From: Lonicera japonica
Lineage: Eukaryota > Streptophyta > Magnoliopsida > Dipsacales > Caprifoliaceae
NCBI GenBank assembly: GCA_021464415.1
Contig: CM038469.1
Location: forward strand, 7,418,501 to 7,482,500
Reading direction: 5' to 3'
Length of the DNA: 64,000 bases
In this document: positions 1 to 11,655 of the stretch, in pieces
Layout: every line of letters begins with the position of its first letter
Numbering within the stretch: position 1 is the first letter of the stretch
Position numbers and translations under genes: made by a program
Notes under the pieces: generated by a model
The model's database searches: none
The model's input: the letters and a program-made list of their open reading frames with translations, nothing else
What the model was told of the DNA's origin: nothing

Positions 1-1260
1 ACTGGTATCGTGCGCTGACGACGGGTAAACAAGAGAAAATTCCTAGATATGCATATGCAATGCAACATTTGAAGACTAAATAACAAAATTTAAAATTTAT
101 AACTTGATCATAATATACAGACCGAGTTCTATATATGAAAGCAAAGCAACACAATAACATACCTCCAATGAGGTCCCAACATAATAAGTTATAATATCCG
201 AATAGTATACATGACCATATCAAAAGTTTAAGAGCAATGGTCCTTCAATTATAAAGGACCCTCGATCGAGTTTGAGGTACAGAGGCAATCTAGGAATGCG
301 TCATTTCCTTTTCCTTTCCCAGAAGATCCCGCTAACGTACCTATGTATTAAAGAATTGGGATGAGTCAAATGGACTCAGTGAGAATCATATATAATGAAT
401 TAATTATAAAAATAGCATTTAGGAATGATATAGCAATTTCATAAAACAAACCCCCATATTTGATCAATTCATATGGCACAATGTAATCCCTCATTCATCT
501 CATATGTTCTGAAGCATAATCTCGATGATTCTCGCAGCTATCCAAGCATACAATTAGGTCTACATTTCGTGGCCTTTCACTCACGCTGCAGCAGGGCCTC
601 ATGTTCATTTTCGTGCACGGTTTCGGGTCTTACACCGAGGAGACTGTGTCCCAACTTCCAGCCCTGTCTAACAAGACCAAACCTGGGACCGTTTATGGAC
701 TAGCGTTAACGTATATTTTCATCCACGTATCGATCGACTCATTTGGGAAGTAATTGTGCCATGTACTTAACTACCATTATCATATATATATATATATATA
801 TATATAATATCAACAGTGTAACTGACAAGGAAATGTTACATGAATAATCTCAACAAGCATAATGAATCATATACATGTGCTTCATAAAGGTATCCCACTG
901 CTTCGACTATTCAAAGAAATTATAATCTTTAATATTAAAGGTTATTATCAAGGAAACGAGGCGCAAGCGAGTTTTAGTGTAAATCAAATAAATAATCACA
1001 ATTTTTTGTTGAATCATATATTTAAAACTATATTTAAGCCATTTGAATAATTAATTTCAACATCTCACAAAACCCCAACATGTACTCAAAACCCATTTAA
1101 AGAACTAGGTTTTTGTGTAAGCAATGTGTAAAATCATGATTGAGCTAGAATAAGATGTAAAATGGGTTTTAATACTAGATTCCCACCTCAATAAAGTGAT
1201 ATCCTCGGGTTAAAAGCGTTGAATCGATCCAAATGTCACCAAACCTTGAAATCCCCAAAT
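1..1260. repeat. Unclassified decayed repeat DNA, possibly antisense LTR remnant
   Basis: No gene is visible. The short ORFs here lack codon bias or recognisable motifs. The stretch around 360-400 (ATGAGTCAAATGGACTCAGTGAG-like) and the GC-richer part at 590-700 resemble the middle of antisense Ty3/Gypsy chromovirus LTRs as I remember them, but there is no paired LTR, primer site or target duplication to prove it. An (AT)n run lies near 782-810. Confidence 0.2.
782..810. repeat. (AT)n microsatellite
   Basis: A near-perfect run of alternating A and T, about 14 dinucleotide units, seen directly. Confidence 0.85.
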
Positions 1261-3449
1261 TTGTGCTTGGGCCCTGATCACGCCCAAAAAGAGCAAGTTG
1301 ATTCACTCAAGTGAAGGCTGTCAAGTTATAGTACACTTAAAAAAAATCTAATGTCGAACCACAGGGAAAGCAAGGAATCTATTTTTCTAACTATCTCTCT
1401 CAGAGGGAAAAAGGGAAAGGAAATGAAAAGATGATAAACTCAGGAAACAAGAAAGGAAATTGAAACTAAATCAAAACTACTAATTAACTAAACTAAAACT
1501 AAAGGCAAATATAATCTTAAGGTGCAAAAGTAAAGGGAATCCACAAGCTCAAGTTATCTACCTAAAAGGATTCCTAAATGCATTAAGATAACATGCAAAT
1601 AAACTAAAAATAAATAAAGTAAATAAAACAGCACACTAATTAAATAAAATAGAATATTAAATGGAATTAAAACTATGGGAAACAAACGTTAGGGGTATTC
1701 GTAGTTAGGGAATACAAAACTAGTCCAATTGAGTAATTTAAATCTAAGTTTAAATAAGATTTTTCTCTAAGATTCAGCTCCTAGACTCTCTAACCATCCA
1801 ATTATATTGATACTATAAGTATATGATAGCCCATGCATGACAAATATTATATAGACTAGCTTTAAGTAATAGAATTCGACAGTGAAACTTTTGACTTTGA
1901 AAAAGTATAATTTAAAACCTAGTATTGCTACTGTGTGACAAAAACAATTTAAGTTAATTAAACTTCTAAAAAATTAGTATCTTAACACTCCTATAAAGTT
2001 TGAATATGTTTGAACGTGATTCAAAGCAAATTCGTCTTAAAAAGAATGTCGAAAGTCAAAACCCGGCACTTTCTCTGCACTTATGTGAATAAATACCAAA
2101 ACAGCGCCTAATCAGCCAATTCTCTTAAGAAACTAACTCAACTAATCAGAGGATAAAGTCCATCCTTAAATCATCAACGTTAGAATTTTGGTGCAAAAAT
2201 TCATTAATCGACGTTTTTATTGTTCTTAATCAAATGGAACTTTTGAGCTAACTTATGGAAACATGTTTTTAACGCATGTAAAGATAAGAAAATAATCATT
2301 CATTTAGTATATGATCTATAACCAATGAAAAAAATTATATTCAAGCCTAGATTGGATTACATTAAAAAATTAACTAAGCATATTTCATTACGGACCCCTA
2401 ACAAAGGATTTAGTTAGACATAATCAAACCAAACATGAATATAAGTTTAAAAATCATGGAAAACACTAAGAACATTCCTAATAATTCAAAAAATTGGATT
2501 TGAAAACTTTTGGCTTTGGAATTTCGCAATTCCGATTCAAAACGAAGATTTCACGACTAAAATAGTAAACAAACTCAAAATCGACAAAAACTGAAAAAAA
2601 TAAACCTAAACCCTAAAACTTATGAAAAATAAGATTCTCAATGATCAATAATGCATCACACATGAATAGCATGGAAAGACTATAAAATATTTGAATATAG
2701 AACAAGAATCAAATATAAATCGACAAAAAAACACAAATTAGACCTATAAACCCTAGAACCAGCACCTAAAATAAGGGTTTAAGGTTGATTATAGAATATA
2801 CATGATCTAAATTAACTAATCTATGAATATCAAAGTAAACAAATAATTAAAAGCAATCAAATTGAAAGAAAACAGAAAACTGGGGTTTACCCTGAACGCG
2901 ATTGAGACTTGAATTGAAAAATGAATTGATTGATGAATTAAATGTTGATTACACTGATGTTCCAGCCTTAAAAGATCATAAATAAACTAACCTAAAAATT
3001 ATTTTAAGAAATTAAAGAAAGAAACTCTCTAGTTCAATATTCAGATACAGCGCAAAAGCTCCCAAGAAAGTCACAGTACTCACGGTACTCTCAGCTTATA
3101 TATGACCTTTTATATAGTACACAAGTGTCTCATGTTGTGATTTGAATAATTCTTGAAGAAACGGATCGAAAAGAGCTAAAAATTGAAAACGGGCCAAAAA
3201 TAGAGGTGGGGATTGATCATCACCATGTGGGGATCGATCCTGGTGTGGGTTTACTGTAAAACTAAAACAAGCTATTTAAGAACCGATTTTTCACTCGGAC
3301 CACTCAAACCACTTCGTGGTGACACTAAAGGGTTACATGACACTAATATAACATACAAGAAGTTCTCAAACTACGCTGACTCGGCAGAAACAACTTTAAT
3401 AACGATGGAGAATCGGGATTAACATGAGATGAATTAACGGGGTATTACA
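1261..3449. repeat. Non-coding repeat, possible large non-autonomous retroelement remnant
   Basis: AT-rich DNA without a credible coding region. It contains the phrase 'gtcgaaccacagggaa' near 1353, of a kind often met in plant non-coding retroelement bodies. It ends at 3441-3449 in GGTATTACA, which on the minus strand reads TGTAATACC, the way many Gypsy LTRs begin. No matching second LTR is seen, so the class is a guess. DNA of similar texture recurs at about 49950-51470. Confidence 0.2.
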
Positions 3450-3577
3450 GAACTATTGGGCGGGAAACCATGTTGATTATCCTTCTTTTATATATAATAT
3501 AGATAGCTATCTAAATAACTCCAATAAACTCCTAAGATATTAATATTTGGTTTTGTTCTATGTTTCAAATTGTGGGT

Positions 3578-3730
3578 TTTCATACGAATTTATTTGTTCA
3601 AAAATCTTCCACTTATTTTACTTTTGTTTGACAAGATAACAGATTTTCCTATTCAATGTTAATTCTCACACTCAATTTAAGTTATGCCAAAATTAAGGCA
3701 CAGAAAGAAAAAAATCACCAAAAAAATCAC
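3578..3730 (+). repeat. Dispersed repeat fragment, copy shared with 35783-35935
   Basis: About 150 bp that closely matches 35783-35935 in direct orientation (shared phrases 'ggttcaaaaatcttccactt' and 'ttcctattcaatgttaattc'). Similarity stops abruptly on both sides. It is probably a piece of a transposable element that also lies upstream of the NF-YC gene. The rest of 3450-4284 shows no gene. Confidence 0.6.
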
Positions 3731-4289
3731 TATGAATAAAGTCAGATTTTCTCCATTCTCTGCCAGGGGAACCGAGCTGAGCTGATATGACGATTAATTA
3801 ATTCATTAACTACAGCGGCAGCAGTATTAGTAGTGGGTGTTTGATAACTGTTCTCTGTCGTAGTGTGTTTGTTGCACGGGACTATAGATGGGATATGATA
3901 AAAAGGAGAATATATTTATTCTAGAGTAAAAACTAAAATGGCCACTAAATTTGCAATCCAATACCACTTTAGGTACTAAACTTTAAATTGAACTACTTTA
4001 ACAATCCAACTTTTAAGGGAGTACCACTTTAGCCATTCAGTACAATTTGACTGTTAAATTTGGTGGAATGACTCCATTCAATTCAAGGGTATTTTCTTCT
4101 AAAACTACCAAAAATTCATTTCCTCTTTCTTTCACTTTAACCCATATCTTAATTTCAATTAAAATCTCACATGGGTCAAATCGGACCTCAACTATATTTA
4201 CCATCAACAACTTATACACCACCACACAAAGCACAAACACGTTCTACAAACTATTGGGCATTACGTTTTGGGATTGTTAAAAGTGTGTA

Positions 4290-5912
4290 TATTGACCTTA
4301 AAGTCAATTAATCTTATTTTGATAATTACAATAAGTTAATAAAGTGTTATTTAACTCGGTTGTTCCAATGATGATAGCCATTTTAACCGATATATCTTCC
4401 GACCAAGTGTAACTTCAAACCGAAGCAAATCTCACACAAGCTTTACAAACGCCTCTACTCACAAGAAATGAACTCAAGTGATATACATGTGCTATACAAA
4501 GCCAAGAAAAGATCTAGATCATCAAGCAAGTGAAGATATGCACAAGAATGATCTCTACATGTTCTACAAGTTATCAAAACCAAGAAATGATCAAGAACAT
4601 CAAACAAGTAAAGATACGCACAAGAAAATCAAGCATCACGAAGACTCGAATTATCATTAAATGGAGTGAGTGCTTAGATTTTATGTAAAGATACTTTATT
4701 GATCAAATCCCTATAGCTCAAACATATTCTTACATCTTTTAAAGATTGATTCAAACTAGCTTGAAATTGAATTTATTTGAAAAACATCATTTTACAAAAA
4801 CCGAGTTTCAAATTAAATTCATATTAATTTTAAATGATCATATTGTAAGCTCTAATAAAAATAGGTATCTTAGAAACATATCTTTGAGGTTCAAAAATCA
4901 TTATTATTTTTATTTAGAACTAAATTGTTAAATTACAAAAATATTTTTATTTTACATTTAAAATTCGCTCAATTTTTGCCCAGTTTTGATCTAACGGTAA
5001 GATGGAGACCTTCCCGAACTCCGATCATTTTGAAATTTTTATAATAGTTAGACAACATCTCCTGGCAATTTTGACTAAAATTTGAGCATGATCCAACGGT
5101 CAAATTGGGAGAAATTAACAAAACAAATTTGAATTTTTTTTGTCAAAACTAGTTGTTGGAAAGTTTGAAAATGTATGCCTTGGAGCCAAAACCTCTCTTA
5201 ATCATCCCCAACGGCCATATGGTTTTGCAAGCTATATATATGATGTCTTAGACATGTTTCAATACACTTGAATCATTCTACAAACTTATTTTACATATAT
5301 ACAAAGTTATTCAAGTATTCAATTCATCTAATTGATCAATCTTTCATTTTTGAGCTATATACTTTGATCAATTTTGATATCTCTTAGTGTGAGCTTCATT
5401 TGTATTTTGTCATATACAAGAAAGATATTGTACATTGGTATTTGTCACCAAAACTCATTTGAATCATAATTGTGAGAGGTGCATCTCATAGATTAGCAAG
5501 AGGGGTTTCTTGTGAGAGTATTGAGGGTGTTTCAATACTTGTAAGAGTGTGTGAGAAGAATACACTTGTAGAGGTTTGATCTTCACCCGGAAAGAGATCA
5601 GTTATAGTGGAAATTCTCGGAGAACTAACCGAGCGCGGAGTAGGGGGAACAAGCCGAACCGTGTGGACAAAAAATCTTCGACTTCAAATTGGCTCAATCT
5701 TTCTTACTCAATCTCTTTATTTATTTGTTATATTAATTAATTAAAATTGCTTATATTATTGCTTATTCTTGGGATTGATTATTTAATTGATTATTTTCCT
5801 TGATAAACTTATTTAACTAAGTTGCTTTGCTTAAATATTTTAAAAACGTTTTAATTCCGCATTAAGTTTTTAAAACCCTATTCACCCCCTCTAGGGTATT
5901 TTCCGACCTACA
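4290..5912 (+). repeat. Copia-1 5' LTR
   Basis: 1623 bp, nearly identical to 10034-11655. It starts TATTGACC where the 3' LTR starts TGTTGACC, so the canonical TG end has mutated to TA. It ends CCTACA. The last part (CCCCCTCTAGGGTATTTTCC) is identical in both LTRs. Confidence 0.93.
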
Positions 5913-5914
5913 AT

Positions 5915-5925
5915 TGGTATCAGAG
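5915..5925 (+). other. Primer-binding site of Copia-1 (initiator-Met tRNA)
   Basis: TGGTATCAGAG two bases after the 5' LTR. This is the standard plant Copia sequence complementary to the 3' end of tRNA-iMet, where reverse transcription starts. Confidence 0.9.
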
Positions 5926-5968
5926 GTTGTACTCTTGTTTTGATTTAACAATCTTAGAGTTTACGATC

Positions 5969-7720
5969 ATGTCTATTTATCAAGGAACCGAAATCAACGA
6001 AGGTTCTTCCACCATTAGACCGCCTCTATTTGATGGCAAAAATTATAGTTGTTGGAAAAGTCGTATGTGTACTTTTCTTCAAGCTAGTGATTTTGAACAA
6101 TGGAAAGTTACACTCATTGGACCCTATGAAATTACCAAAACTGATGAAAAGGGTAAAGTTACTCCTAAATCTATTTCCGAATATGATGAGAATGATATTA
6201 GAAAAATCCAATTTAATGCTAAAGCTTTGAATGCCCTACATTGTGCTTTGACTATAGATGAATACAACAAAAATTTTAATTGTAAAACCGCCAAAGAAAT
6301 TTGGGATAAATTAGAAGTTACCTATGAAGGAACCTCACAAGTTAAGGATGATAATATTAATATGCTTGTTCATGATTATGAACTTTTCAAAATGGAGCCT
6401 AATGAATCACTTGCCTCTATGTATAGTAGGTTCTCTATTATTACTAATACTTTAGATCTTCTTGGAAAGGAATATTCAAATGAAGACAAGATTCAAAAAA
6501 TTCTTAGAACATTTCCCAAGAAGTGGAGACCTAAAGTAACGGCTATTCAAGAAGTCAAGAATCTCAAGACGCTAAGCATGGATGAACTCTTGGGTTCACT
6601 TAAAACCCATGAGAATGAATTGGCGAGAGAAGAAGAAAGTGATTCAAAAGCCAAAAAGTCACTAGCTCTTAAAGCAACTCAACTAGAAGATGATGAGGAG
6701 TTGATGGTAGGAGATGAAGATATGGCTCTTCTTTCTAGAAAATTCATAAAATTTCTAGCTAAAAAGAAGAAGTTTCAAGGAAAAGGAAGCAACTTTGATT
6801 CTTCATCAAGAAGGAACAATGATCGATCTATTCAACCAAGAGTTGAAAATGAAGAAGAAAAGAAGTGTTTTCATTGCCATGAACCAGGGCATTTCAAAAC
6901 AAATTGCCCGATTAGAAGAAAAGAAAGAAGAGATAAAAGAGACAAAGCCTTCAAACAAGTAAGACACGCCCTCAAAAGCACTTGGAGTGATTCCGAAGAA
7001 GGTGAGTCCGATGCCAACTCTAGCGACGACGAAACGGCTAACCTTTGCCTTATAGCAAGAAACGATGAGGTATATTCTACTTATGATTCATTTAGTGATG
7101 ATAATGTCTCTATCAATAATAATGCACATGGTGAGAATGACTATGATGAATTATATGATATGTTTGAAGAATTGCATAGCAAGTTTAATAAATTGTCTAA
7201 AATGTATGCAAGCCTCAAAAAGGAAAATTTGATGATTTCTAGCAAGTGTGAAAATTTTGAGAAAGAAAATGTACTTTTGAAAAATGAAATTAAGACCTTA
7301 AAGAAAGGAAAGGAAAAAGAAACTCCAAACACACTTGAAATAGAAAATATCAAATTGAAAAATCAAGTGGATGATTTGACTAATAGTCTAGCCAAGTTTA
7401 CCAAAGGAAAGGATAACTTGGACAAACTATTAGGAATGCAAAGGTGTGTATTCGACAAAGCCGGTTTGGGTTATAATCAAATCCATAACCAAAAGGATTA
7501 CAAAAATTTCTTCAAAACATACACACCGCATAATCCGACTAATCTTTGTTCATTTTGTGGAAGAAACACTCATAATGCACATTCTTGTCATTACAAAGAA
7601 AAAGTTTTTGCTAAAAACAAACTTGCTTGGATTCCTAAAGGAACCACTATGTACGCTAACTCCAAAGGACCCAACTTATTTTGGGTACCAAAAGAGAAGT
7701 TGCTTAAGATTTTGGTGTAG
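5969..7720 (+). CDS. gag: Copia-1 gag polyprotein region, intact
   Basis: An open frame of 583 codons from the first ATG. The frame is open further upstream, but only from a TTG, so the ATG at 5969 is preferred. The N-terminal half is a Copia gag domain (UBN2 type), starting soon after 'RPPLFDGKNYSCWK'. Two zinc knuckles are visible: CFHCHEPGHFKTNC near residues 300-313 and CSFCGRNTHNAHSC near residues 527-540, both CX2CX4HX4C. Between them lies an acidic Ser/Asp-rich stretch and a Lys/Glu-rich, probably coiled-coil, segment. Gag builds the virus-like particle that packages element RNA. The frame ends in TAG at 7718-7720 and the protease begins in the same frame six bases later, so this stop may be a readthrough signal or a nonsense mutation. 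Confidence 0.88.
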   Translation: MSIYQGTEINEGSSTIRPPLFDGKNYSCWKSRMCTFLQASDFEQWKVTLIGPYEITKTDEKGKVTPKSISEYDENDIRKIQFNAKALNALHCALTIDEYNKNFNCKTAKEIWDKLEVTYEGTSQVKDDNINMLVHDYELFKMEPNESLASMYSRFSIITNTLDLLGKEYSNEDKIQKILRTFPKKWRPKVTAIQEVKNLKTLSMDELLGSLKTHENELAREEESDSKAKKSLALKATQLEDDEELMVGDEDMALLSRKFIKFLAKKKKFQGKGSNFDSSSRRNNDRSIQPRVENEEEKKCFHCHEPGHFKTNCPIRRKERRDKRDKAFKQVRHALKSTWSDSEEGESDANSSDDETANLCLIARNDEVYSTYDSFSDDNVSINNNAHGENDYDELYDMFEELHSKFNKLSKMYASLKKENLMISSKCENFEKENVLLKNEIKTLKKGKEKETPNTLEIENIKLKNQVDDLTNSLAKFTKGKDNLDKLLGMQRCVFDKAGLGYNQIHNQKDYKNFFKTYTPHNPTNLCSFCGRNTHNAHSCHYKEKVFAKNKLAWIPKGTTMYANSKGPNLFWVPKEKLLKILV

Positions 7721-8305
7721 TTCTACATGAAAGCAAAAGCTAGCAAAATAAAATGGTTATTGGATAGTGGATGCTCGAAACACATGACGGGAGAAAAGAA
7801 AAATTTCTTAAGTCTCACTCCTAAACGAGGAGGTAACGTCACATTTGGAGACAACGCCAAAGCCAAAAGTATTGGTATAAGTAAAGTTGGTAAGAAATTT
7901 TCTTATATTGATAATGTTTTACTTGTTGACGGTTTAAAACATAATTTGCTTAGTATTAATCAATTGTATGATAAAGGTTATGAAGTTATTTTTAAATCCG
8001 AATGTTGCATTGTTAAAAATATTAATGATAATTCTATCTTGTTTATTACTTATAGATCTAATAACGTATATATTCTTGAACTTGATGATTTGTCTTAACA
8101 AGATGTTAAATGTTTATCCGTGTTAAATGATGCTTCTTGGTTATGGTATAGAAGATTAAGTCATGCTAATATGGATTTAATTAATAAACTATCTAAAAAG
8201 GAATTAGTTAAAGGATTGCCTAAAACTAAATTTGTTAAAAATAAAATTTGTGATGCTTGTCAACTTAGTAAACAACACAAGTCTTTATTTTGCATGTTAT
8301 TATAA
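7721..8305 (+). pseudogene. Copia-1 pol remnant: protease and GAG-pre-integrase only
   Basis: It continues in the gag frame after the TAG stop. The aspartic protease signature DSGCSKHMTG is coded at about 7763-7792. A second in-frame stop (TAA, 8096-8098) interrupts the frame, after which the GAG-pre-integrase zinc region follows (WYRRLSHANM, then CDACQLSKQHK). Copia similarity ends near 8290, right before the first conserved blocks of the integrase core would appear. No DDE, YVDD or RNase H motifs occur anywhere in the element. This pol is dead. Confidence 0.88.
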
Positions 8306-8346
8306 ACTAACAATAATTTTGCAGTCTAAAAATCATTATCTGTTAT

Positions 8347-9118
8347 TCAAAGAAAAGAAGGGAAAAGAATTTGTAGATCATCAGAATCAAAATTCAAAAC
8401 AGCATCGAGACTAGAAGAAGAATAATCAACAAAATTATGCTCTATATCTAATAGAGTTGTCCAATCATGACTCATTGGCTCAGCAACCTCTGCAACAGTA
8501 CCACTTTGAGAATATTGCGATGAATAACCTTCCAAAGCAACTTGGTAATCTGACATAGTCGGATATGCCGGCAAACCCACATTAGTTAGAAAAGCTCTAT
8601 GGTCTAAAAGATTCCCGGTAGTAGGAAGAATTTCAGGTGCAACATTTTCTGCTAACGATAGGAGCCCTGTAGAACTTCTAGGATGAGCAAAAAAAAAAGC
8701 ATTGGTTAGCGCTAGAAGACTCTCCTAATCAAGCCTCTAATGTTGTCACTCGTGATTACAAAGCTTCTAACGCTGTCACTCGTGATTGTAACTCTTGTAC
8801 CTTCTGTTCAAGAGAAACAATAAGTGCAGTACAGTCTCTACTGGGATTCTCGACTCTCGCCTTAGCTTCAAAAAGAAATGAATAGAGAGTCTCAAGATAT
8901 TGATGTTCAGGAATATCTTTTAAAATATTTGCAACACTATTTACCCCAAAAACGGTGAAAATTGTACGATAATCTTGACGACTAATCACATCCATAAAAA
9001 TTTGTGCATATTCACACCATGGCTGACATTTCTTGCGTTTATAAGTGCAAGCAGCACAAGACGAACCTGTACAACGGAAGGTATTCGGCATACTTGTGAT
9101 TTGCTTTTCCTTACTCAT
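8347..9118 (-). pseudogene. LOB-domain (LBD/ASL) transcription factor gene, broken, inside Copia-1
   Basis: Plant-specific LBD proteins bind DNA through a CX2CX6CX3C finger. Reading the minus strand from ATG 9118, 120 codons give CAACTYKRKKCQPWC (exact CX2CX6CX3C), a GAS-like block FGVNSVANIL, the conserved Pro in VENPSRDC, and a leucine-rich coiled coil. This order and spacing match an LBD domain, though it is divergent. The frame stops with TAA at 8756-8758. Just downstream the segment SRVTxLEA is repeated in frame after the stop, so the TAA looks like a CAA-to-TAA nonsense change inside a short tandem duplication. A T-run with an AG at about 8690 looks like a splice acceptor, and an open Ser/Asp-rich tail continues to 8347 (ends LQILFPSFL), a likely second exon. 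It lies opposite to the retroelement, so it may be a captured host gene piece. Function is probably lost. Confidence 0.8.
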
Positions 9119-10033
9119 GGGTACCTCCTATAAAAGTTATAAGAAGAAAATGGATCTCGAGGAAGACAACAAGAAAGATGGGACAAGAGGTATCTAGTAA
9201 TTAAAAGAATCCCGCAAACGAAAAGCTGTCATCCTAAAAGGTCAAAAATACATCCCCCCCCGCGTGCATCTAGAGTCCACCGCCCTAACACGGTCTAGAT
9301 CCCTCCTTGATGTTGACATAGAGGGAGAAAATGTGCGTAATGTTGATGTTGCGGTAAAAGGTAAGATTTTTTTGCTGCGGTAAGATTTTTTTTTTTTGCT
9401 GTGATAAGATTTTTTATACTGACTTAAATGTTATGGTAAGATTTTAAATGCTTTAAATGATTTTCTACATTCATACTTTTGAAAGCTTTATTTAAAAATA
9501 TATATATATTTTTTTTTAAACTATCTCGAATATTTTCAATACTTTTTAATTGTCATCTTTGCATAAATTGAGGGGAAGCATATTATTTATATGCTATTTA
9601 TCATTGTTATTGTAAACACACATTATTATGAGTATTAACAAGTATTTTTGCAGCTTTAGATTGATAAATACTGATTCCGTCCTTTTTGATGAAGAAAAAG
9701 GGGGAGAAGTATGTGTGTTATGTAAGTATGTGTGTTATGTGTGTGTGTCATGAGTGATAATAGTACACACTCGTTTATTTTATCGTTTATTTTATTATGC
9801 TATGCTTGATCAAGAACTACTAGTTTGTCTATTTATTTAAGTACTTTTTGAACTTATGCTTTCGGTTAAGTTGTTTGAACTTATCTTATTTATGCAAATA
9901 TTTTTTTAATAATTGCTTGTATATTTTTATCTATGCACCTATTTAGGGGGAGAATATTATTCATATGCTTAAAATTATTATCTTTTTTATACACACACAT
10001 TAACTCTATTGTCATCATCAAAAAGGGAGAGAT
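9119..10033 (+). other. Copia-1 3' internal region, non-coding
   Basis: 9119-9180 would be the LBD 5' flank. From about 9340 there are several repeats of 'gcggtaagattttttt' (9349-9440). From about 9540 the sequence has purine tracts ('gaggggaag', 'agggggagaa', 'aaaaagggggagaag') typical of the tail between pol and the 3' LTR in long Copia elements. It ends in the polypurine tract AAAAAGGGAGAGAT (10020-10033) beside the 3' LTR. Confidence 0.6.
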
Positions 10034-11655
10034 TGTTGACCTTAAAGTCAATTAATCTTATTTTGATAATTACAATAAGTTAATAAAGTGTTATTTAACT
10101 CGGTTGTTCCAATGATGATAGCCATTTTAACCGATATATCTTCCGACCAAGTGTAACTTCAAACCGAAGCAAATCTCACACAAGCTTTACAAACGCCTCT
10201 ACTCACAAGAAATGAACTCAAGTGATATACATGTGCTATACAAAGCCAAGAAAAGATCTAGATCATCAAGCAAGTGAAGATATGCACAAGAATGATCTCT
10301 ACATGTTCTACAAGTTATCAAAACCAAGAAATGATCAAGAACATCAAACAAGTAAAGATACGCAAAAGAAAATCAAGCATCACGAAGACTCGAATTATCA
10401 TTAAATGGAGTGAGTGCTTAGATTTTATGTAAAGATACTTTATTGATCAAATCCCTATAGCTCAAACATATTCTTACATCTTTTAAAGATTGATTCAAAC
10501 TAGCTTGAAATTGAATTTATTTGAAAAACATCATTTTACAAAAACCGAGTTTCAAATTAAATTCATATTAATTTTAAATGATCATATTTTAAGTTCTAAT
10601 AAAAATAGGTATCTTAGAAACATATCTTTGAGGTTCAAAAATCATTAGAATTTTTATTTGGAACTAAATTGTTAAATTGCAAAAATATTTTTATTTTACA
10701 TTTAAAATTCGCTCAATTTTTGCCCAGTTTTGATCTAACGGTAAGATGGAGGCCTTCCCGAACTCCGATCATTTTGAAATTTTTATAATAGTTAGACAAC
10801 ATCTCCTGGCAATTTTGACTAAAATTTGAGTATGATCTAACGGTCAAATTGGGAGAACTTAACAAAACAAATTTGAATTTTTTTGTCAAAACTAGTTGTT
10901 GGAAAGTTTGAAAATGTATGCCTTGGAGCCAAAACTTCTCTTAATCATCCCCAACGGCCATATGATTTTGCAAGCTATATATATGATGTCTTAGACATGT
11001 TTCAATACACTTGAATCATTCTACAAACTTATTTTACATATATACAAAGTTATTCAAGTATTCAATTCATCTAATTGATCAATCTTTCATTTTTGAGCTA
11101 TATACTTTGATCAATTTTGATATCTCTTAGTGTGAGCTTCATTTGTATTTTGTCATATACAAGAGAGATATTGTACATTGGTATTTGTCACCAAAACTCA
11201 TTTGAATCATAATTGTGAGAGGTGCATCTCATAGATTAGCAAGAGTGATTTCTTGTGAGAGTATTGAGGGTGTTTCAATACTTGTAAGAGTGTGTGAGAA
11301 GAATACACTTGTAGAGGTTTGATCTTCACCCGGAAGGAGATCAGTTATAGTGAAAATTCTCGGGGAACTAACCGAGCGCGGAGTAGGGGGAACAAGCCGA
11401 ACCATGTGGACAAAAAATCTTCGACTTCAAATTGGTTCAATCTTTCTTACTCAATCTCTTTATTTATTTGTTATATTAATTGATTAAAATTGCTTATATT
11501 ATTGCTTATTCTTGGGATTGATTATTTAATTGATTATTTTCCTTGATAAACTTATTTAACTAAGTTGCTTTGCTTAAATATTTTAAAAACGTTTTAATTC
11601 CGCATTAAGTTTTTAAAACCCTATTCACCCCCTCTAGGGTATTTTCCGACCTACA
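10034..11655 (+). repeat. Copia-1 3' LTR
   Basis: 1622 bp direct repeat of the 5' LTR. It begins TGTTGACC, ends CCTACA, and is followed by the target duplication GTGTA. Confidence 0.93.

Larger units (their letters stand above)
4290..11655 (+). mobile_element. Copia-1: LTR retrotransposon with deleted pol and captured LBD gene
   Basis: Complete by its ends. Two direct LTRs (4290-5912 and 10034-11655) enclose a 4.1 kb internal region. A 5-bp target duplication GTGTA flanks it (4285-4289 and 11656-11660). The primer-binding site TGGTATCAGAG at 5915-5925 complements initiator-Met tRNA, as in Copia elements, and a purine tract precedes the 3' LTR. The order gag, protease, GAG-pre-integrase fits Ty1/Copia. 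Integrase, reverse transcriptase and RNase H are absent; antisense LBD-gene sequence lies in that position instead. The long LTRs and the purine-rich 3' internal tail suggest a SIRE/Maximus-like lineage, which is inference. The LTRs differ at roughly two dozen sites by eye, so the insertion is fairly young but not new. The element cannot supply its own polymerase and would depend on relatives. Confidence 0.93.

Noticed and set aside
472..703. Cys/Ser-rich 76-codon plus-strand frame
   Set aside because: Sits in probable LTR-derived sequence, no homologous features, starts in poor context.
4478..4660. 60-codon frame also present at 10222-10404
   Set aside because: Lies in both LTRs of Copia-1; repeated because the LTR is repeated.
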